The notes under the pieces are model-generated. The model was not told where the DNA came from. It did not search any database and saw only the letters and a program-made list of their open reading frames with translations. Shown here one piece after another: positions 12,326-23,600 of a DNA stretch of 64,000 nucleotides. Where the stretch lies: contig OX578146.1 of NCBI GenBank assembly GCA_951213105.1, positions 113,254,127-113,318,126 of the forward strand. Reading direction: 5' to 3'. The translations under genes were made by a program, and so were the position numbers. The stretch is from Amaurobius ferox (lineage: Eukaryota; Arthropoda; Arachnida; Araneae; Amaurobiidae). The stretch's first letter is position 1. The number at the start of each line of letters is the position of its first letter.

Positions 12326-12848
12326 TCCTTAGTAGCAATCCAATATTGACCCAATATTGGCTTAATATTGGCTCCAATATTGGCCTTATATTGGCTCCAA
12401 TATTGGCTTAATATTGCCTTCAATATTAGCTTAATATGGGCTTCAATGGCCAATATTAGCTTAATATTGGCTTCAATGACCAATATTGGCTTAAATTGGT
12501 TTCAATCGGTCAATGTGAAAAAGTGGACATTTTGACGGAATTGGCCCAATATCGGTTTAAAATATTGGGCCAATATTTCCAATGTAAAACCAATATTGGT
12601 GTAATATACGCCAATATTACGCCAATATTACCAATGTAAAACCAATATTGGTGTAATATACGCCAATATTACGCCAATATTTCTAATGTAAAACTAATAT
12701 TGGTGTAATATTGTAATCAAAATATTAACCAATATTGGGGGTCAATGTAACCACAGAATTTTTCGGATTACATTGGAAATATTTCCAATGTAATGCCAAG
12801 ATCTACAATATTGGTCTAACTTTGGACCAATATTAAATGCTACTAGGG
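12326..12848. mobile_element. Possible MITE built of CCAATATTGG palindromes
   Basis: The segment is filled with the 10-bp palindrome CCAATATTGG and variants spaced about 13-20 bp apart. In the middle a 54-bp piece is repeated (ccaatgtaaaaccaatattg at about 12577 and 12631). The ends form short inverted repeats: CCTTAGTAGCA at 12326 and TGCTACTAGGG at 12838-12848, with one mismatch. No coding sequence. I infer a non-autonomous DNA transposon of unknown superfamily; a satellite-like expansion is the alternative. Confidence 0.5.
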
Positions 12849-13469
12849 ATACCTACCAAAGTAGGCAAACATAATAAAACATAGTACATAGTGAAACTTT
12901 AGTAGGGATTTTTACTCAGCTAATAAATGTTCCTAATCCGGAATATGTTCGTCAAACTGAAAAAAATTTAAAGCTTTTGAAATCAATATTTTTGGATAGA
13001 AATTACATGTTTTCTTTCATGGGTATATTAATACTAGCAATTTCCCGTTAAACAATTAAAAAAAACACCCGTACTCAATAGAAGTTCTAGATATCAAGAA
13101 CCGTTTCAAATGTAAGCTTTATAGTTCTGCTAACATTGAAATTACCGTATATAAAACAACATTTCCTCCTCGATCACTGTACGTTGCATCTCCATGCATT
13201 TTGTAATCTATCCTACAACTATGAAAAAATACTGATTAATTATACTCATAATTAAAGAACCCTTAATTTAAAAATAATCAAAAACACATATACTAAGCAC
13301 TGCGATATTTTGTTGTGCCAAATAATAGTAGCGGCTACTTTAGTAACACTAACGATACCTACATATAATTCTCAAAGCATCATGGCATTTTCAAACGTTT
13401 CATCCATAGGAATTTTATCTCCATGGGACAGCCATTCATCAATAACTATATGTCACATAAATGTATTTT
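12849..13469. other. No recognisable feature
   Basis: AT-rich sequence without supportable genes or repeats. A 65-codon plus-strand frame begins at 13310 and has no recognisable motif. Confidence 0.4.
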
Positions 13470-13625
13470 GTAACTGTGGCTTTTTTTCGTCTATACCACT
13501 TTGTTGAATAGTTCGTTATGCTGGCTTTTTGAGTCTATATCATTTTGTTGACCAGTTCGTTATGCTGGCTTTTTCCGTCTACACCACATTGTTGACGAGT
13601 TCGTTATGCTGGCTTTTTACATTCT
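13470..13625 (+). repeat. 44-bp tandem repeat, about 3.5 copies
   Basis: The motif gttcgttatgctggcttttt recurs at 13511, 13555 and 13599 (period 44 bp), with a degraded first unit near 13470. Confidence 0.8.
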
Positions 13626-13934
13626 TCACTATAGACCATTTTATTCGATCGGGCTTAGTCATTTTACACCAGATATACCTAACGTGCACATTCATATGAA
13701 CTTGTCCTTACGAGTTTATTGGGGGTGTTTAAGGACTTCACTTAAAACCCTGTATACTCTGAATAAACTGAGGTTATTGGTTTTGAAATCTAACGTATGG
13801 AAAGCAGTGCAGCTAGCAGAAAGCTGAACCCCTTTATGATGGTATGACTTATGACTTAAAGGTGGGTGGCCCAAAGAGAGACTAGCACAGCGACCAGAGG
13901 TTTATTGTACTTTCCCCAAAGGATGAAACAGTCA

Positions 13935-14948
13935 CTAAGAGAAGAGACCAGTAGGCGAAGAAAAGATCAGCAGGCACTTGACAGGAGTATACTGTAATTT
14001 CCAGGGTTCGATCACATGTAGACCAAAATGCACGAACCTGTAGGCAGAAAACACTTCATACTCACAGAATATGTGTGTGGCAGTTTCTTCGCTGTATTTA
14101 CAGCCTCTACAGATCGGGGCCTTAGTGACACTCATAATACTTGGGTGTCTTTTAAGGGTGCAGTGACGAGTAAGGAGCCCAACAGCCCTTCTAATGACAG
14201 TTCTATTGAGCTGGGATAGCTCCCTATGACGCACACTAGGGCACTTACAGTTCAGTTCTTTTGCCTGTTTTTGGCCCTTGATGTAGCGCCAGTTCTCGCT
14301 ATGCTGCTTTCTAAAGATGTCATAAAGAGTTCTTCTGATCAGTTCATTAGAGACACCCAAAGCTGGCTCTGGACCAACAAAGGGTGTGCTCGAACCTTTT
14401 CTAGCCAACTCATCAGGCAATTCATTACCTGAATCCCCAGGCACCCAGAAAAGTGTGATTTGATTGGTGCTGGCGATATTACAAAGTGCCGTATAGCACT
14501 CCCAAACAAGGGAAGAGGTTATAGTAGACTTCCCTAGAGCCATAAGATCAGCTTGGCTATCAAAGCTGATATATATTTGGCTATTCCTGCAATTTCTGTC
14601 AGAGCAAATTCTACAACACATTAGAATAGCAAAGACCTCAGCTTGAAAAACAGTAGCGTAGCTGTCAAGTGGGTAAAACAGTTTTGTACCATCATCTGGA
14701 CAGCATACTCCGACACCAGTGCTACTATCTACCTTGGAGTCATCAGTGTATCATACAATGCACTTCTTATTGTAGGAAGGAGTCTTCCACCAGTCATCCC
14801 GCGAAAGGACCTGAATCCCATAAGATTTGTCAAAGATATACCCGACAAGAATGCCACCAGATGGCATATAGAGATATGGATGATTCATAACATTACTATT
14901 AAGATTACTCCAAGACAGATATTTTGAGTAATATTTCCAGTGACCCAA
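13935..14948 (-). pseudogene. RNase H and zinc-knuckle region of the jockey element
   Basis: One reading frame of about 338 codons is broken by a single TGA near 14752. All four RNase H acidic positions are visible: YTDDSK (about 14745), AEVFAI (about 14635), SFDSQAD (about 14565) and PDELARKG after FWVPGDSGN (about 14415). The C-terminus has a C-x2-C...H-x3-C knuckle (CRGC...HIFC, about 14095). A frame opened only at an internal methionine would start at 14621 and miss the first two acidic residues. RNase H is far better preserved than the RT half. Confidence 0.85.
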
Positions 14949-14968
14949 ATATTTGAGTCTTTCCAGGC

Positions 14969-16022
14969 TTATGAGAGAGCTTCAGCCTCAATATGCATGT
15001 ATAGAGAATGCAGTACGAGCAAAAGTTCAAGAGTTGCAGTGGGAATGGTTTTCATGTATCCAGAGATAGCAATACAAACCATCCTTTGGAGCCTAATTAA
15101 ATCTAACTTGACAGTTTCACACCTGACTCTAGACCACCAGGCAATAGAACCATAGGTAATGATGGGACAGATCGACATAGAATAAATACAATGGATAGCC
15201 CTGGGATTCAATCCACAGATTTTTCCAATAGCACTTCTGTATGATTAGAAAATTCTTCTGGCTTTAGTTACACAGTAATCAAAGTGTCTCTTCCAATTTA
15301 GGCCCATATCAAAATAAATTCCTAAGAATTTTACTTTTTTAGAACAGATAAGCTTCTGACTAAAGAAACAAATATCCCTAAGGTTGAGAATACGTTTTCT
15401 GGCAAACACAACCATGGCTGTCTTTTGCGGATTAACAGAGAGATCCACATTATTGCACCGTGACTCAACATTCCTAAGGGCACCGTACATAATTTCACAG
15501 TCAGTATTACCAAACTTGCCTCTAGCAACGAATCATGAGCATCACCAGCATATCCAATACAGGATAAGCCAGAACTAGTTATGTTCTCCAAAGGAGAGTA
15601 CACAACTAAACACCATAAAATTGGTGAAAAAACACCTCCCTGCGAAAAACCTGCAAGAGCATGAAACGTCTTGTTATCACCAAGTAAAGAAGTACATATA
15701 TACCTGGTAGATAACAGATTTTTGATCCAGTGAGAGATGGTCATATCAACATCTTTCCTGTCAAGAGCATGAAGAATGGTGTCAATAGGCACTTTATCAA
15801 AAGCGCCCTCAATATCAAGAAAAACAGCTAGAGCAATTTCCTTAGCATTCAAGTTTTTTCCAACATGAAGGAGAGACTGTAAAGGGCAGTATCTGTGAAT
15901 TTACTCAGTTGATAGGCATGCTGGGAGTTAGACAGCGGCATTAAATTTAAAATGTCTTCCCTAATATGCCTGTCAATAAGCTTTTCAATCGTCTTTAAAA
16001 GAAAAGACGTAAGGCTAATAGG
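14969..16022 (-). pseudogene. Reverse transcriptase domain of the jockey element (frameshifted)
   Basis: The pieces lie in order on the minus strand. They are LKTIEKLIDRHIRED near 16000, FLDIEGAFD near 15820 (catalytic block A), GFSQGGVFSPILW near 15650 (usually GCPQG.LSPLLW), and YAGDA near 15550, where the catalytic YADD has lost its first aspartate. Then come VNPQKTAMVVF and the thumb segment PIITYGSIAWWSRVR (near 15160) with LHSLYMHIEAEAL. At least three frameshifts and the changed catalytic motif make this non-functional. Confidence 0.85.
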
Positions 16023-16179
16023 TCCTTTATGATGGTAAAGTATTACTGCTTAATAACTTCGTCTTGATGGATTTCTAAAGAAAAAAAGTTAATATTTTTC
16101 CCAGTATAGGCTTGACTATTAAATATTAAACCATTTTTTTTAAATAACTGACCTGTATTAGATTTGTAACGTATTGCAC

Positions 16180-16830
16180 TGGCCTACTTAAGTTGGACGA
16201 TGCAAAGGGGAAATTCCTTCAGAATTAAAAAAAAAATTAGATGTCTGTGAAAATACTTGTAGTAGTGAACTTTCAAACATGAAGTCAAGATAAAGTCTAT
16301 CCGTATGAAATGTGACTTTGCTAGGATATGTAATTCATAAAATCCCCATTTCAACAATCGGAATAAAAGTTAAAAAATGCTTTCACCTTGTTGATCATTT
16401 ATCCCACCGCGAAACACAGTCTCAGAAATTGTCCGGCCACACGCAATATGTACTACCCAGTGGGCTGAAATAATGGTAGGACGCTTATTCCTCCCTACTC
16501 CTTTTTAGCCCAAACTCCAACCCCCGTTAATATTCAGCAAGGTCGTCATTATGCCTCCGGATGTCCGGTTATCCATCTTTATGGCAGTGGGTGGTTCCCC
16601 TTGCCGGATAATGTGTTCTTGATGAAACTGTAGGCACGGTGGGAAGTGAAAAACAATCTTGGTGTTGAGATGTTAAAGAAAGAAAGACATCAGGAATCTT
16701 AAATTTACGTAAAAACAAAGTTTTTTGATGAACGGGGTGCTAATGATTGTTTATTATTTGTTTTACAAAACCAGATTGTGTATTGTGTTCGGGTTATGTA
16801 AATGTATCTTCTTGTCAATAAGTTGTTTTG
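16180..16830 (+). repeat. Alpha repeat, subtype II, copy 3
   Basis: The 5' part (ttggacgatgcaaag) and core (cattatgcctccggatgtcc ... ccttgccggataatgtgtt, about 16546-16635) match the other copies, and it continues with cattaggaatcttaaatt-type sequence shared with 9.9 kb. It lies about 140 bp beyond the jockey insertion. Confidence 0.65.
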
Positions 16831-17401
16831 AGTTTAACCTACTGCTATTGATAATCTATTTAGCACTTCCATAATCAGTGCAATATGGGCCAAGGTAAAA
16901 GTGAATTGATTAATATCCTTTTTATATCATTTAAAATAAGCAAAATGTATCTTCAATAAAATTTTGGTGCTAATTATTTACGAATATAAATGAGCGTGTG
17001 CATTTTCGTTTAAGATATGAAAAATATAATTCAAATAATTTTGCTTTTCAAAATAACCATTTATAGCTTTTTGGTGTTAAAATGGAGTTGCAGGATGGAA
17101 GATTTTGATCACTTACAATTAGGGGAGTTTACGTAACTAGTGTCGAAAGATTTATTATGAAGAGAAAGTTAATCAATTGTGTTTTTTGTAAGGAAGTTGC
17201 CACTCATGTGCATATAATCAAACCTTGTTATCCCAGAAATGTACGCAAAAAATCTTAGTATCACATGTATGAGCACATACTATACTAAATTAAATATCCG
17301 TTGGCCAAAAGTTCTGTAAAAATGTTCAGGACAAGTTATCACTTCTACAAATCGCAATTCTGCATTTTCAACATCTTTTTTTTTATCTCTAAGTTAAAAA
17401 A
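16831..17401. other. No recognisable feature
   Basis: AT-rich sequence; nothing supportable. Confidence 0.4.
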
Positions 17402-18336
17402 TCTGATGTGGGCAACACATGACTTTCCTTATATAATGTAATGAATTTACTACTTTTACAGAAACAAAAATAGGTTTTTCTTACAGTGGATATTAATATT
17501 CCTTCTAAGATATTGAATTTTCGACAACTAGTCGTCATTTTCATTGATTTAGCGTCTTTTTATCCATTTGGCGAGATTTTCGTTAATTTGGCAGCATTTC
17601 AAAAAGTCGCCAAGTTGGCGACATTCCGCCAAATTCGTCGCCAAAATCTCGCCAAGCGTTAAGGACGAAGAAATAAGTTATTCTTACAGCAGACAAATGA
17701 CTATTGGCGTTCAAATACAAACGTATTACTTAAAGTATCTTTTTTCAGGAATGGAACGAGCTAGATCCACGAGAATGATGTCACCCAATTTATCACATGG
17801 TATTACATATGAAAAGTGAACATGTTTATCAATAGGAAATATTTTTTTTTTATTTTATATGACTTTTTGGTAATTTTTTTTAAAATGTGCAATATCTCGA
17901 GAACGGTTCATGTTAGCGTTCTAAAACTTATGCTAATCGTTTTCTAATAAAAAATTACATAAAAAATGTCTATTTGCGTAACTTTATTAGTGGTTTTGAT
18001 TTTTTGACGATTTTTTCAAAATTTCATTCGAAAATTTAGAGAAGTTCTGAACATTCGATTGCATATAAAAAAAAATAGGCTTCCAGTGTTTACGGATTGT
18101 GATTTTTGTACCAAATTTGGTTCGAATCGGTTCATTCATTCGTCAGCTATCGTCTCCACAGACTCACTGACACACACACACATACATACTTTCACACACA
18201 CACAGACATCACTTCAAAAATGTTTGATTCGTGTCAGGCATGCTTGAAACGTGTTCTCCCGTCGAAAACTCGAATTCGAATTTTCGACACCATCACAATA
18301 CTTTCTTCATACATTATGTATATAAGGAAAGTAAAA
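17402..18336 (+). mobile_element. Helentron-like element, subfamily A, near complete
   Basis: It starts TCTGATGTGGGC, with ACTTTCCTTATATA at about 17422. The body contains inverted pieces around gccaagttggcgacattccg, then a (CA)n tract near 18170-18205, the cgtcgaaaactcgaattcg segment, and the terminal hairpin at 18300-18332. It is joined directly to a second copy. Confidence 0.75.
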
Positions 18337-19044
18337 ATGTTATTCTTATAATAGATACTTGTATTCTTTCCAAGATATTGAATTTTCTTCAATTAGTCGT
18401 CATTTTCATTGATTTAGCGTCATTTTTATCGATTTGGCGAGATTTTTGTTAATTTGGCAACAGTTTAAAATGTCGCCAAGTTGGCGACATTCCGCCAAAT
18501 TCGTCGCCAAAATCTCGCCAAGTGTTATGGAGAGAAATAAGTTATTCTTACAGCAGATAAATGACTATTGGCGTTCAAATACAAAAGTATTACTCAAAGT
18601 ATCTTTTTTTCATGAATAGAACGAGCTAGATCCACGAGAATGATGTCACCCAATTTATCGTGTGGTATTACAAATGAAAAGTGAACATGTTTCTCAATAG
18701 GAAATATTTTTTTTTATTTTATATGACTATTTGGTAATTTTTTCGAAAAATGTGCAATACTTTAAAAACGGTTCATGTTAGCGTTCTAAAATTTATGTCA
18801 ATCGTTTTTTAATGAAAAATTACATAAGAAATGTCTATTTACGTAAATTTATAAGCGGTTTTTATTTTTTGACGATTTTTTCAAAATTTTATTCGAAAAT
18901 TTAGGGGGGTTCTGAACATTCGATTGTGTATAAGAACAATAGGCTTCCAGTGTTTACGGATTGCAATTTTTGTACCAAATTTCGTTCGAATCGGTTAATT
19001 CGTTCGTCAGTTATCGTCTCCATAGACTCACTGACACACACACA

Positions 19045-19086
<42 letters not shown>

Positions 19087-19219
19087 TATCACTTCCAAAA
19101 TGTTTAATTCGTGATCAGGGGTGCTTGAAACGTGCTCTCCCGTCGAAAACTCGAATTCGAATTTTCGACCCCGTCACAATACTTTCCTTATACATTATGT
19201 ATATAAGGAAAGTAAAAAA
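18337..19219 (+). mobile_element. Helentron-like element, tandem second copy lacking the 5' end
   Basis: It begins at ttattcttataatagatac, equivalent to a point about 65 bp inside a full copy, directly after the first copy's hairpin. It runs to a clean hairpin at 19181-19213 (ACTTTCCTTATACATT / tatataaggaaagt). A (CA)n tract lies at 19036-19084. Head-to-tail joining of copies is known for Helitron-type rolling-circle elements. Confidence 0.75.
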
Positions 19220-19690
19220 ATACTCCTAAAGAATACAAAATGGCTGTTCCTCAAAGAAATCTCTCAATTTTCCAACGAAGTGGTTGTTTAATGGAAACAC
19301 TACTTTAGAACTCCAATTTAAAGGCCCTATTTCACTAAGTGATTCTAGTTTATAGGGTTTATGGCCAGCTACATTAAGATATTTGCTACTTTGAAGCGCC
19401 TAATCAATCCTCTCACGGATTCTTGTGGGGTCCAGGAGGCAGGATGAAAAGAATAGAAATGATTCGCTGAAATGTAAAGTACATTCGAATCACATGAGCA
19501 TGAGGGACAACTGTCTAACGAAAGATTCAATTGATCAAACACCCTTTCTATAATAAATGTATGCGAAGGTATTTTCATACTATTTCTATAAGGAATATTA
19601 AAATTATTTAAAATAAAATTTTAAAGTATTTATATTATAAAAAAAAACTGGTACTTACTGCTACACTTAATCTGCTACCTTTCTTCAAAA
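19220..19690. other. Anonymous segment
   Basis: A 69-codon minus-strand frame (19369-19578) contains a cysteine pair cluster (CPSCSCD) but matches no family I can name. Confidence 0.3.
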
Positions 19691-19695
19691 TATGT

Positions 19696-20040
19696 TTGGT
19701 GTTAAAGGCTTACAAAACAGAAGCTATTTCTTTCCACTTTATTTCTTCAAGAATGTGTTTAATAACAAAATTGATTGTCCCTGTCTTGAATGAAATTGGG
19801 TTTCATATTCCTCAGTGCTCAACTAGAGCTATGAGTTTATTTGTTGAAAGGAAATTTATTAAAAATATTGGTTGTTATTGTGCCATTAATAATCTTTGTA
19901 AACTTTACCACAGCTTTCCTGATAATGTTTATATTTTTTATTCATCCGCAAGTGCTTTTAAAATTTATGCATAGTAAATATTTTGTATTTTAATGTATTT
20001 TGTAATATTAGAATCTTTTAAATAAAGAAAAATAAATCTC
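19696..20040 (+). pseudogene. Possible C-terminal fragment of a non-LTR retrotransposon ORF2
   Basis: A 92-codon frame ends at 19974. Its last 60 residues (FHIPQCSTRAMSLFVERKF, then a final SASAFKIYA) loosely recall the pattern after the RT domain in CR1/L2-like elements: hydrophobic-P-x-TR, an SF..R segment and a terminal FK. The stop is followed by a T-rich stretch and aataaagaaaaataaa, a possible polyadenylation signal. The resemblance is weak and no catalytic motif is present. Confidence 0.25.
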
Positions 20041-20071
20041 ACCAGATTAATTATGTAATCGCCCCGAATTT

Positions 20072-20565
20072 CACTGCAAAAAATATATGAGGTTACTCGA
20101 AAATTTCCAAGAAACTGTAATTCCATATAATTTCGTTGTACTATTTATTTGTCATTTTCATATAATTCCATAACATTCCACGAAACCTTGTCCTATTTCC
20201 TTATAATTTCCTTGTGATTTACATATAATTCCATAACATTCCACGCATCCTTGCACTATTTTCTTATAATTTCCTTGTCATTTCCATATAATTCCATAAC
20301 ATTCCACGAATCCTTGTACTATTTCCTTATAATTTCCTGGTCATTTCCATATAATTCCATAACATTCCACGAATCCTTGTTCTATTTCCTTATAATTTCC
20401 TTGTAATTTCCATATAATTCCATAACATTCCACGAATTATTCTAGTATCAACTAGATAATGAACTACTAGATACTAAAAGAATTCGTGGAATGTTACTAC
20501 AAAATTATATGAAATCCTAGTTTCATAGAAAATTTCTAGTAACTTCATATGTTGTTTTTACTGTG
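20072..20565. mobile_element. Inverted-repeat element (MITE) with five 63-bp internal repeats
   Basis: The ends form a long imperfect inverted repeat. CACTGCAAAAAATATATGAGG at the left pairs with the reverse complement of the right end (CACAGTAAAAACAACATATG), and similarity continues for about 65 bp. Inside, tataattccataacattccac recurs at 20161, 20224, 20287, 20350 and 20413, a constant 63-bp period. The last unit pairs with an inverted piece at 20480-20506, making a hairpin whose arms include cattccacgaatt / aattcgtggaatg. No coding sequence and no clear target-site duplication were found. Confidence 0.65.
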
Positions 20566-20684
20566 CCCAAGTGTTTAAAACCATTCGCATTGTAACTTGC
20601 ATTCACCTCAAAAGGCGGTAAACGCATATTTTTCAAAGGAAACTGATAACAAATGGGGTCCGAATTTCAAAATATAGGCGACCT

Positions 20685-20880
20685 TTAACTTACTCAGTCC
20701 GGCTAATATCCGGCAGGGCTATTATGTGGCGGATGTCCGTCCATCCCTCCTTGAAGTCTGTTCGTCAGGTAATGGATTCTTAATGAAACGTTCGCGCCAG
20801 AAGGAATCGTTTGACAACCCTCTGTTTAAAACATCAACCTTTAAACGAACCCTTTAAACGCAAGACGAAAATTAAACGAA
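20685..20880 (+). repeat. Alpha-related repeat, subtype III, copy 1
   Basis: A shortened core (ggctattatgtggcggatg ... caggtaatggattcttaatg) is followed by aaacgttcgcgccagaagg. It matches the copy at 23.4 kb more closely than subtypes I or II. Confidence 0.55.
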
Positions 20881-21078
20881 GTGTTTTACATATTTGAAAG
20901 TTTTTCTGCCGCTTGGTTTAGTACGATATGTTCTAGATGAAAAGCAACGCTTGACAGCATGATGTTAAATACTTTTGTTGAAATACGGAAGGAAAAATTT
21001 ATATATCATGCAATTGATGATTACTTTATGTTTTAAATATACATATAATATCTTATTCACAGGTATTGTACGTATGTA

Positions 21079-21962
21079 TACAGGGTGTCCCAAAAAGATT
21101 GAAACTCGCTTTAATTCTTTACCTGTTGGAGATAAGTGGGTAATGTAAATTGCAAAAATGTTGAAAGTAAGGTAGGACATAAGACTACGTTAATTAAATA
21201 GTCCTCCCATTAATTTCCAAAAAGTTACACTTTTTAAGTTTTTATACGACCCCTTAGACAAATTTGGTCAATCAAAAATTTTAATGCAACAAGATCATTA
21301 AAAAAAAACCCCGCATATCTGTATCTTTAAAATCAACTGAATTATGATAAAGGAACAATTCTGACTTATGCCAGTTTTCCGTACCATGCGAAAGGCTGTT
21401 TCATCAGCGAAAATAGGGATCAATCCCCAAATCATCCCCAATCATCCCCAATTTGACGATGGGAATTGTTTAGATCAAAAATACGTTAATATGTGTCAAA
21501 TTTTTTTATCACAAATGCATCTAAATAAAGCATTACACAGACAGAGACAATATAAAGCAGTGGTACTCACTACGCGGTTGGGTGTCCTGTGTATTATCAT
21601 TCAGTTTTATCTTTTTTATGATATGTCAGAAATTTACATTTCTAATTTGATATATGGTCCCCATTCACAATGTTCAATTTTCAATTAAATATAACTTGCT
21701 CAATTTTAAAGATACAGATATTCGATTTTTTAATGATCTTGTTGCATTAAAAATAAAAATTTTCTGATTGACCCAATTTGTCTAAGAGGTTCGTATAAGA
21801 ATTTAAAAAAAGTGCAACTTTTTGAAAATGAATGCGAGGACTATTTCATTAACGTAGTTTTATTTCCTCCCCTACTATCAACATTTTTGCAATTTACATT
21901 GTCCACTTATCTCCAACAGGTAAAAAATTAAATCCCGTTTCAATCTTTTGGGACACCCTGTA
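21079..21962. mobile_element. Mariner-type foldback element with about 260-bp inverted repeats
   Basis: The 880-bp element (21081-21960) starts CAGGGTGTCCCAAAA and ends in the imperfect complement (TTTTGGGACACCCTG), with TA on both sides. CAGGGTGTCCC ends and TA targets are usual for some Tc1/mariner lineages. The terminal inverted repeats extend inward to the catatctgtatctttaaaat region (about 21345 and 21700). Only about 350 bp lies between them, too little for a transposase; the 106-codon frame there (21368-21688) lacks any DDE pattern. Confidence 0.8.
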
Positions 21963-22100
21963 TATTAACACATAACGCAAAAGGAAGATTAATTTGAAAT
22001 TATATCAAATTTGCAGTTTACAATGATTTCCTTTATCATTTGACAATTTGGCTCATTTTAAAATACCCTGTCACCAAAATCTTAAAAAAAAAAAAAAAAA

Positions 22101-22896
22101 TCTGATGTGAGCTCTACATGACTTTTCCTATATAATTCGATTCTTTTACAGTAAAAAATGTATATATAAGATCAGCAGCACAACATTTTTAACGCTGAAT
22201 TGTACATTTGGTACAACATGTAAAACTATTTAGATGTGCCCAATTTTTGACGACATTTTCTTCAATATGGGACAAAATAACTGAATAAAGATGGTGATAT
22301 TTCGCTAAGTTATGAGCCAAGCTCTCCAAATTTATCACCAAGTGTGACAGATCAACGGAGAGAAGACCAATTGTTACATATAAAGGACTGTTGGGAAATT
22401 GTTAGATGTTAAAATACAAAAATTCAATCAAAATATCTTCTCTCGTGAAAGGAACAAACTAGATCCACCAGAATAATGTTAACAAATATCATATTTCATA
22501 TAATATTTCATATGTTATATTTCATGTGTCATATAATATCGCATTGTATGACATATGAAAGTGAACATATTTCACAATAGTTAATATTTTAAAATTATTT
22601 TATGTGAATTTTTTCATAAATTTATCTGAAATCTGTGCAGTATCTCGAGAACGTTCATGCTGGCGTTCTAAAGTTAAGGCCAATTGTTTTCTAATGACAA
22701 ATTACATAAAAAATAATTATTTGCTTAACATTATTGAAGGGTCTGAATTTTTCCAAAATTTCAATCGAAAATGTAAGAGTTTCCGAACAATAGATTGCGG
22801 TTAAAATCAGTAAACTTACAATCAGCAAATACTGGAAGCAATGTACAAAATTTCGTTCGAAACGCTCCATTCGTTCGTGAGATTCTATAACATTAT
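22101..22896 (+). mobile_element. Helentron-like element, diverged copy, 3' end replaced by (AT)n
   Basis: It starts TCTGATGTGAGC after a 17-nt A run and keeps acttttcctatataattcg. The late segment (cagtatctcgagaacgttcatg) matches other copies. It ends in a (TA)n tract at 22893-22920 where the simple repeat and hairpin should be. Confidence 0.6.
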
Positions 22897-23144
22897 ATAT
22901 ATATATATATATATATATAATTGAAGATTTTTATGATTCTTGTAATATATATACCCGAGAAATACCAAAGAAAATTGCTTGTAAACAGAAGGTAAAGGTA
23001 AAAAAAAAAAAAAAAATGCAAATCAGAAGCCTAGTGTAGCACGATGAGCTATGCAAGAAGTTTGGAAATTGAATAAATGGAATCTAGTGAATATAAAAGG
23101 AATAAAATGAATATGAAAAGCATTTCTGAAACCATGTACGTTAT

Positions 23145-23184
<40 letters not shown>

Positions 23185-23404
23185 ATCAAAATTTCAAAAT
23201 CAAAAATGTTTGTGAAAATAATTCTAAAGTATGATAAGGTAAAAATCGCCAATCAGGCTATTGTAATGATTTGATATCAACCAAACTAATGAACGCCAAT
23301 TTGCAATTTTTCACTATATAGTGAAAATATTAACTACGTTATCATGATAACCTTAATCAACATTTTAAAACTATTCAACAGAGTCACAAACTGTATTAAC
23401 ATAA
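22897..23404. other. AT-rich sequence with two (TA)n tracts
   Basis: TA microsatellites lie at about 22893-22920 and 23147-23181. Short frames over them are low-complexity. Nothing else was recognised. Confidence 0.5.
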
Positions 23405-23600
23405 CAAACCAACCCAGCTCCTTACTCAGTCTGGTTGATATCTGGTAACCCTTATGCTAGATAATTGTCCATCCGTCCTTAAAGTTGCGAAGCAGCATAA
23501 TGGATTCTTAATGAAATGTTCGCGTAAGAAGAAATCGTTTGACAATCTGGCTTTTTGGAACGTCAGCCGTGAAAAGAACACATTAAACTCAGAGTGAAAT
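23405..23600 (+). repeat. Alpha-related repeat, subtype III, copy 2
   Basis: This is the partner of the 20.7-kb copy, sharing cttactcagtc, then ataatggattcttaatgaaa, then tgttcgcg and aatcgtttgacaa. Confidence 0.55.

Larger units (their letters stand above)
13831..16037 (-). mobile_element. 5'-truncated jockey-type non-LTR retrotransposon with 14-bp target-site duplication
   Basis: The 14-mer cctttatgatggta occurs at 13831-13844 and again at 16024-16037, bracketing the element. Read on the minus strand, the body starts inside the reverse transcriptase (PISLTSFLLKTIEKLID at about 16020), continues through the RT palm, thumb and RNase H, and ends with a CCHC-type knuckle. The 3' end lacks a long poly-A and instead shows a duplicated aagtca-type heptad. 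Abrupt 5' truncation within RT plus the duplication is typical of target-primed reverse transcription. Confidence 0.85.

Noticed and set aside
13310..13507. 65-codon plus-strand frame with a hydrophobic start resembling a secreted peptide
   Set aside because: No clear signal cleavage pattern and no supporting context; it partly overlaps the 44-bp tandem repeat.
21368..21688. 106-codon frame within the mariner-type element as a transposase
   Set aside because: Too short and without a helix-turn-helix or DDE/D pattern.
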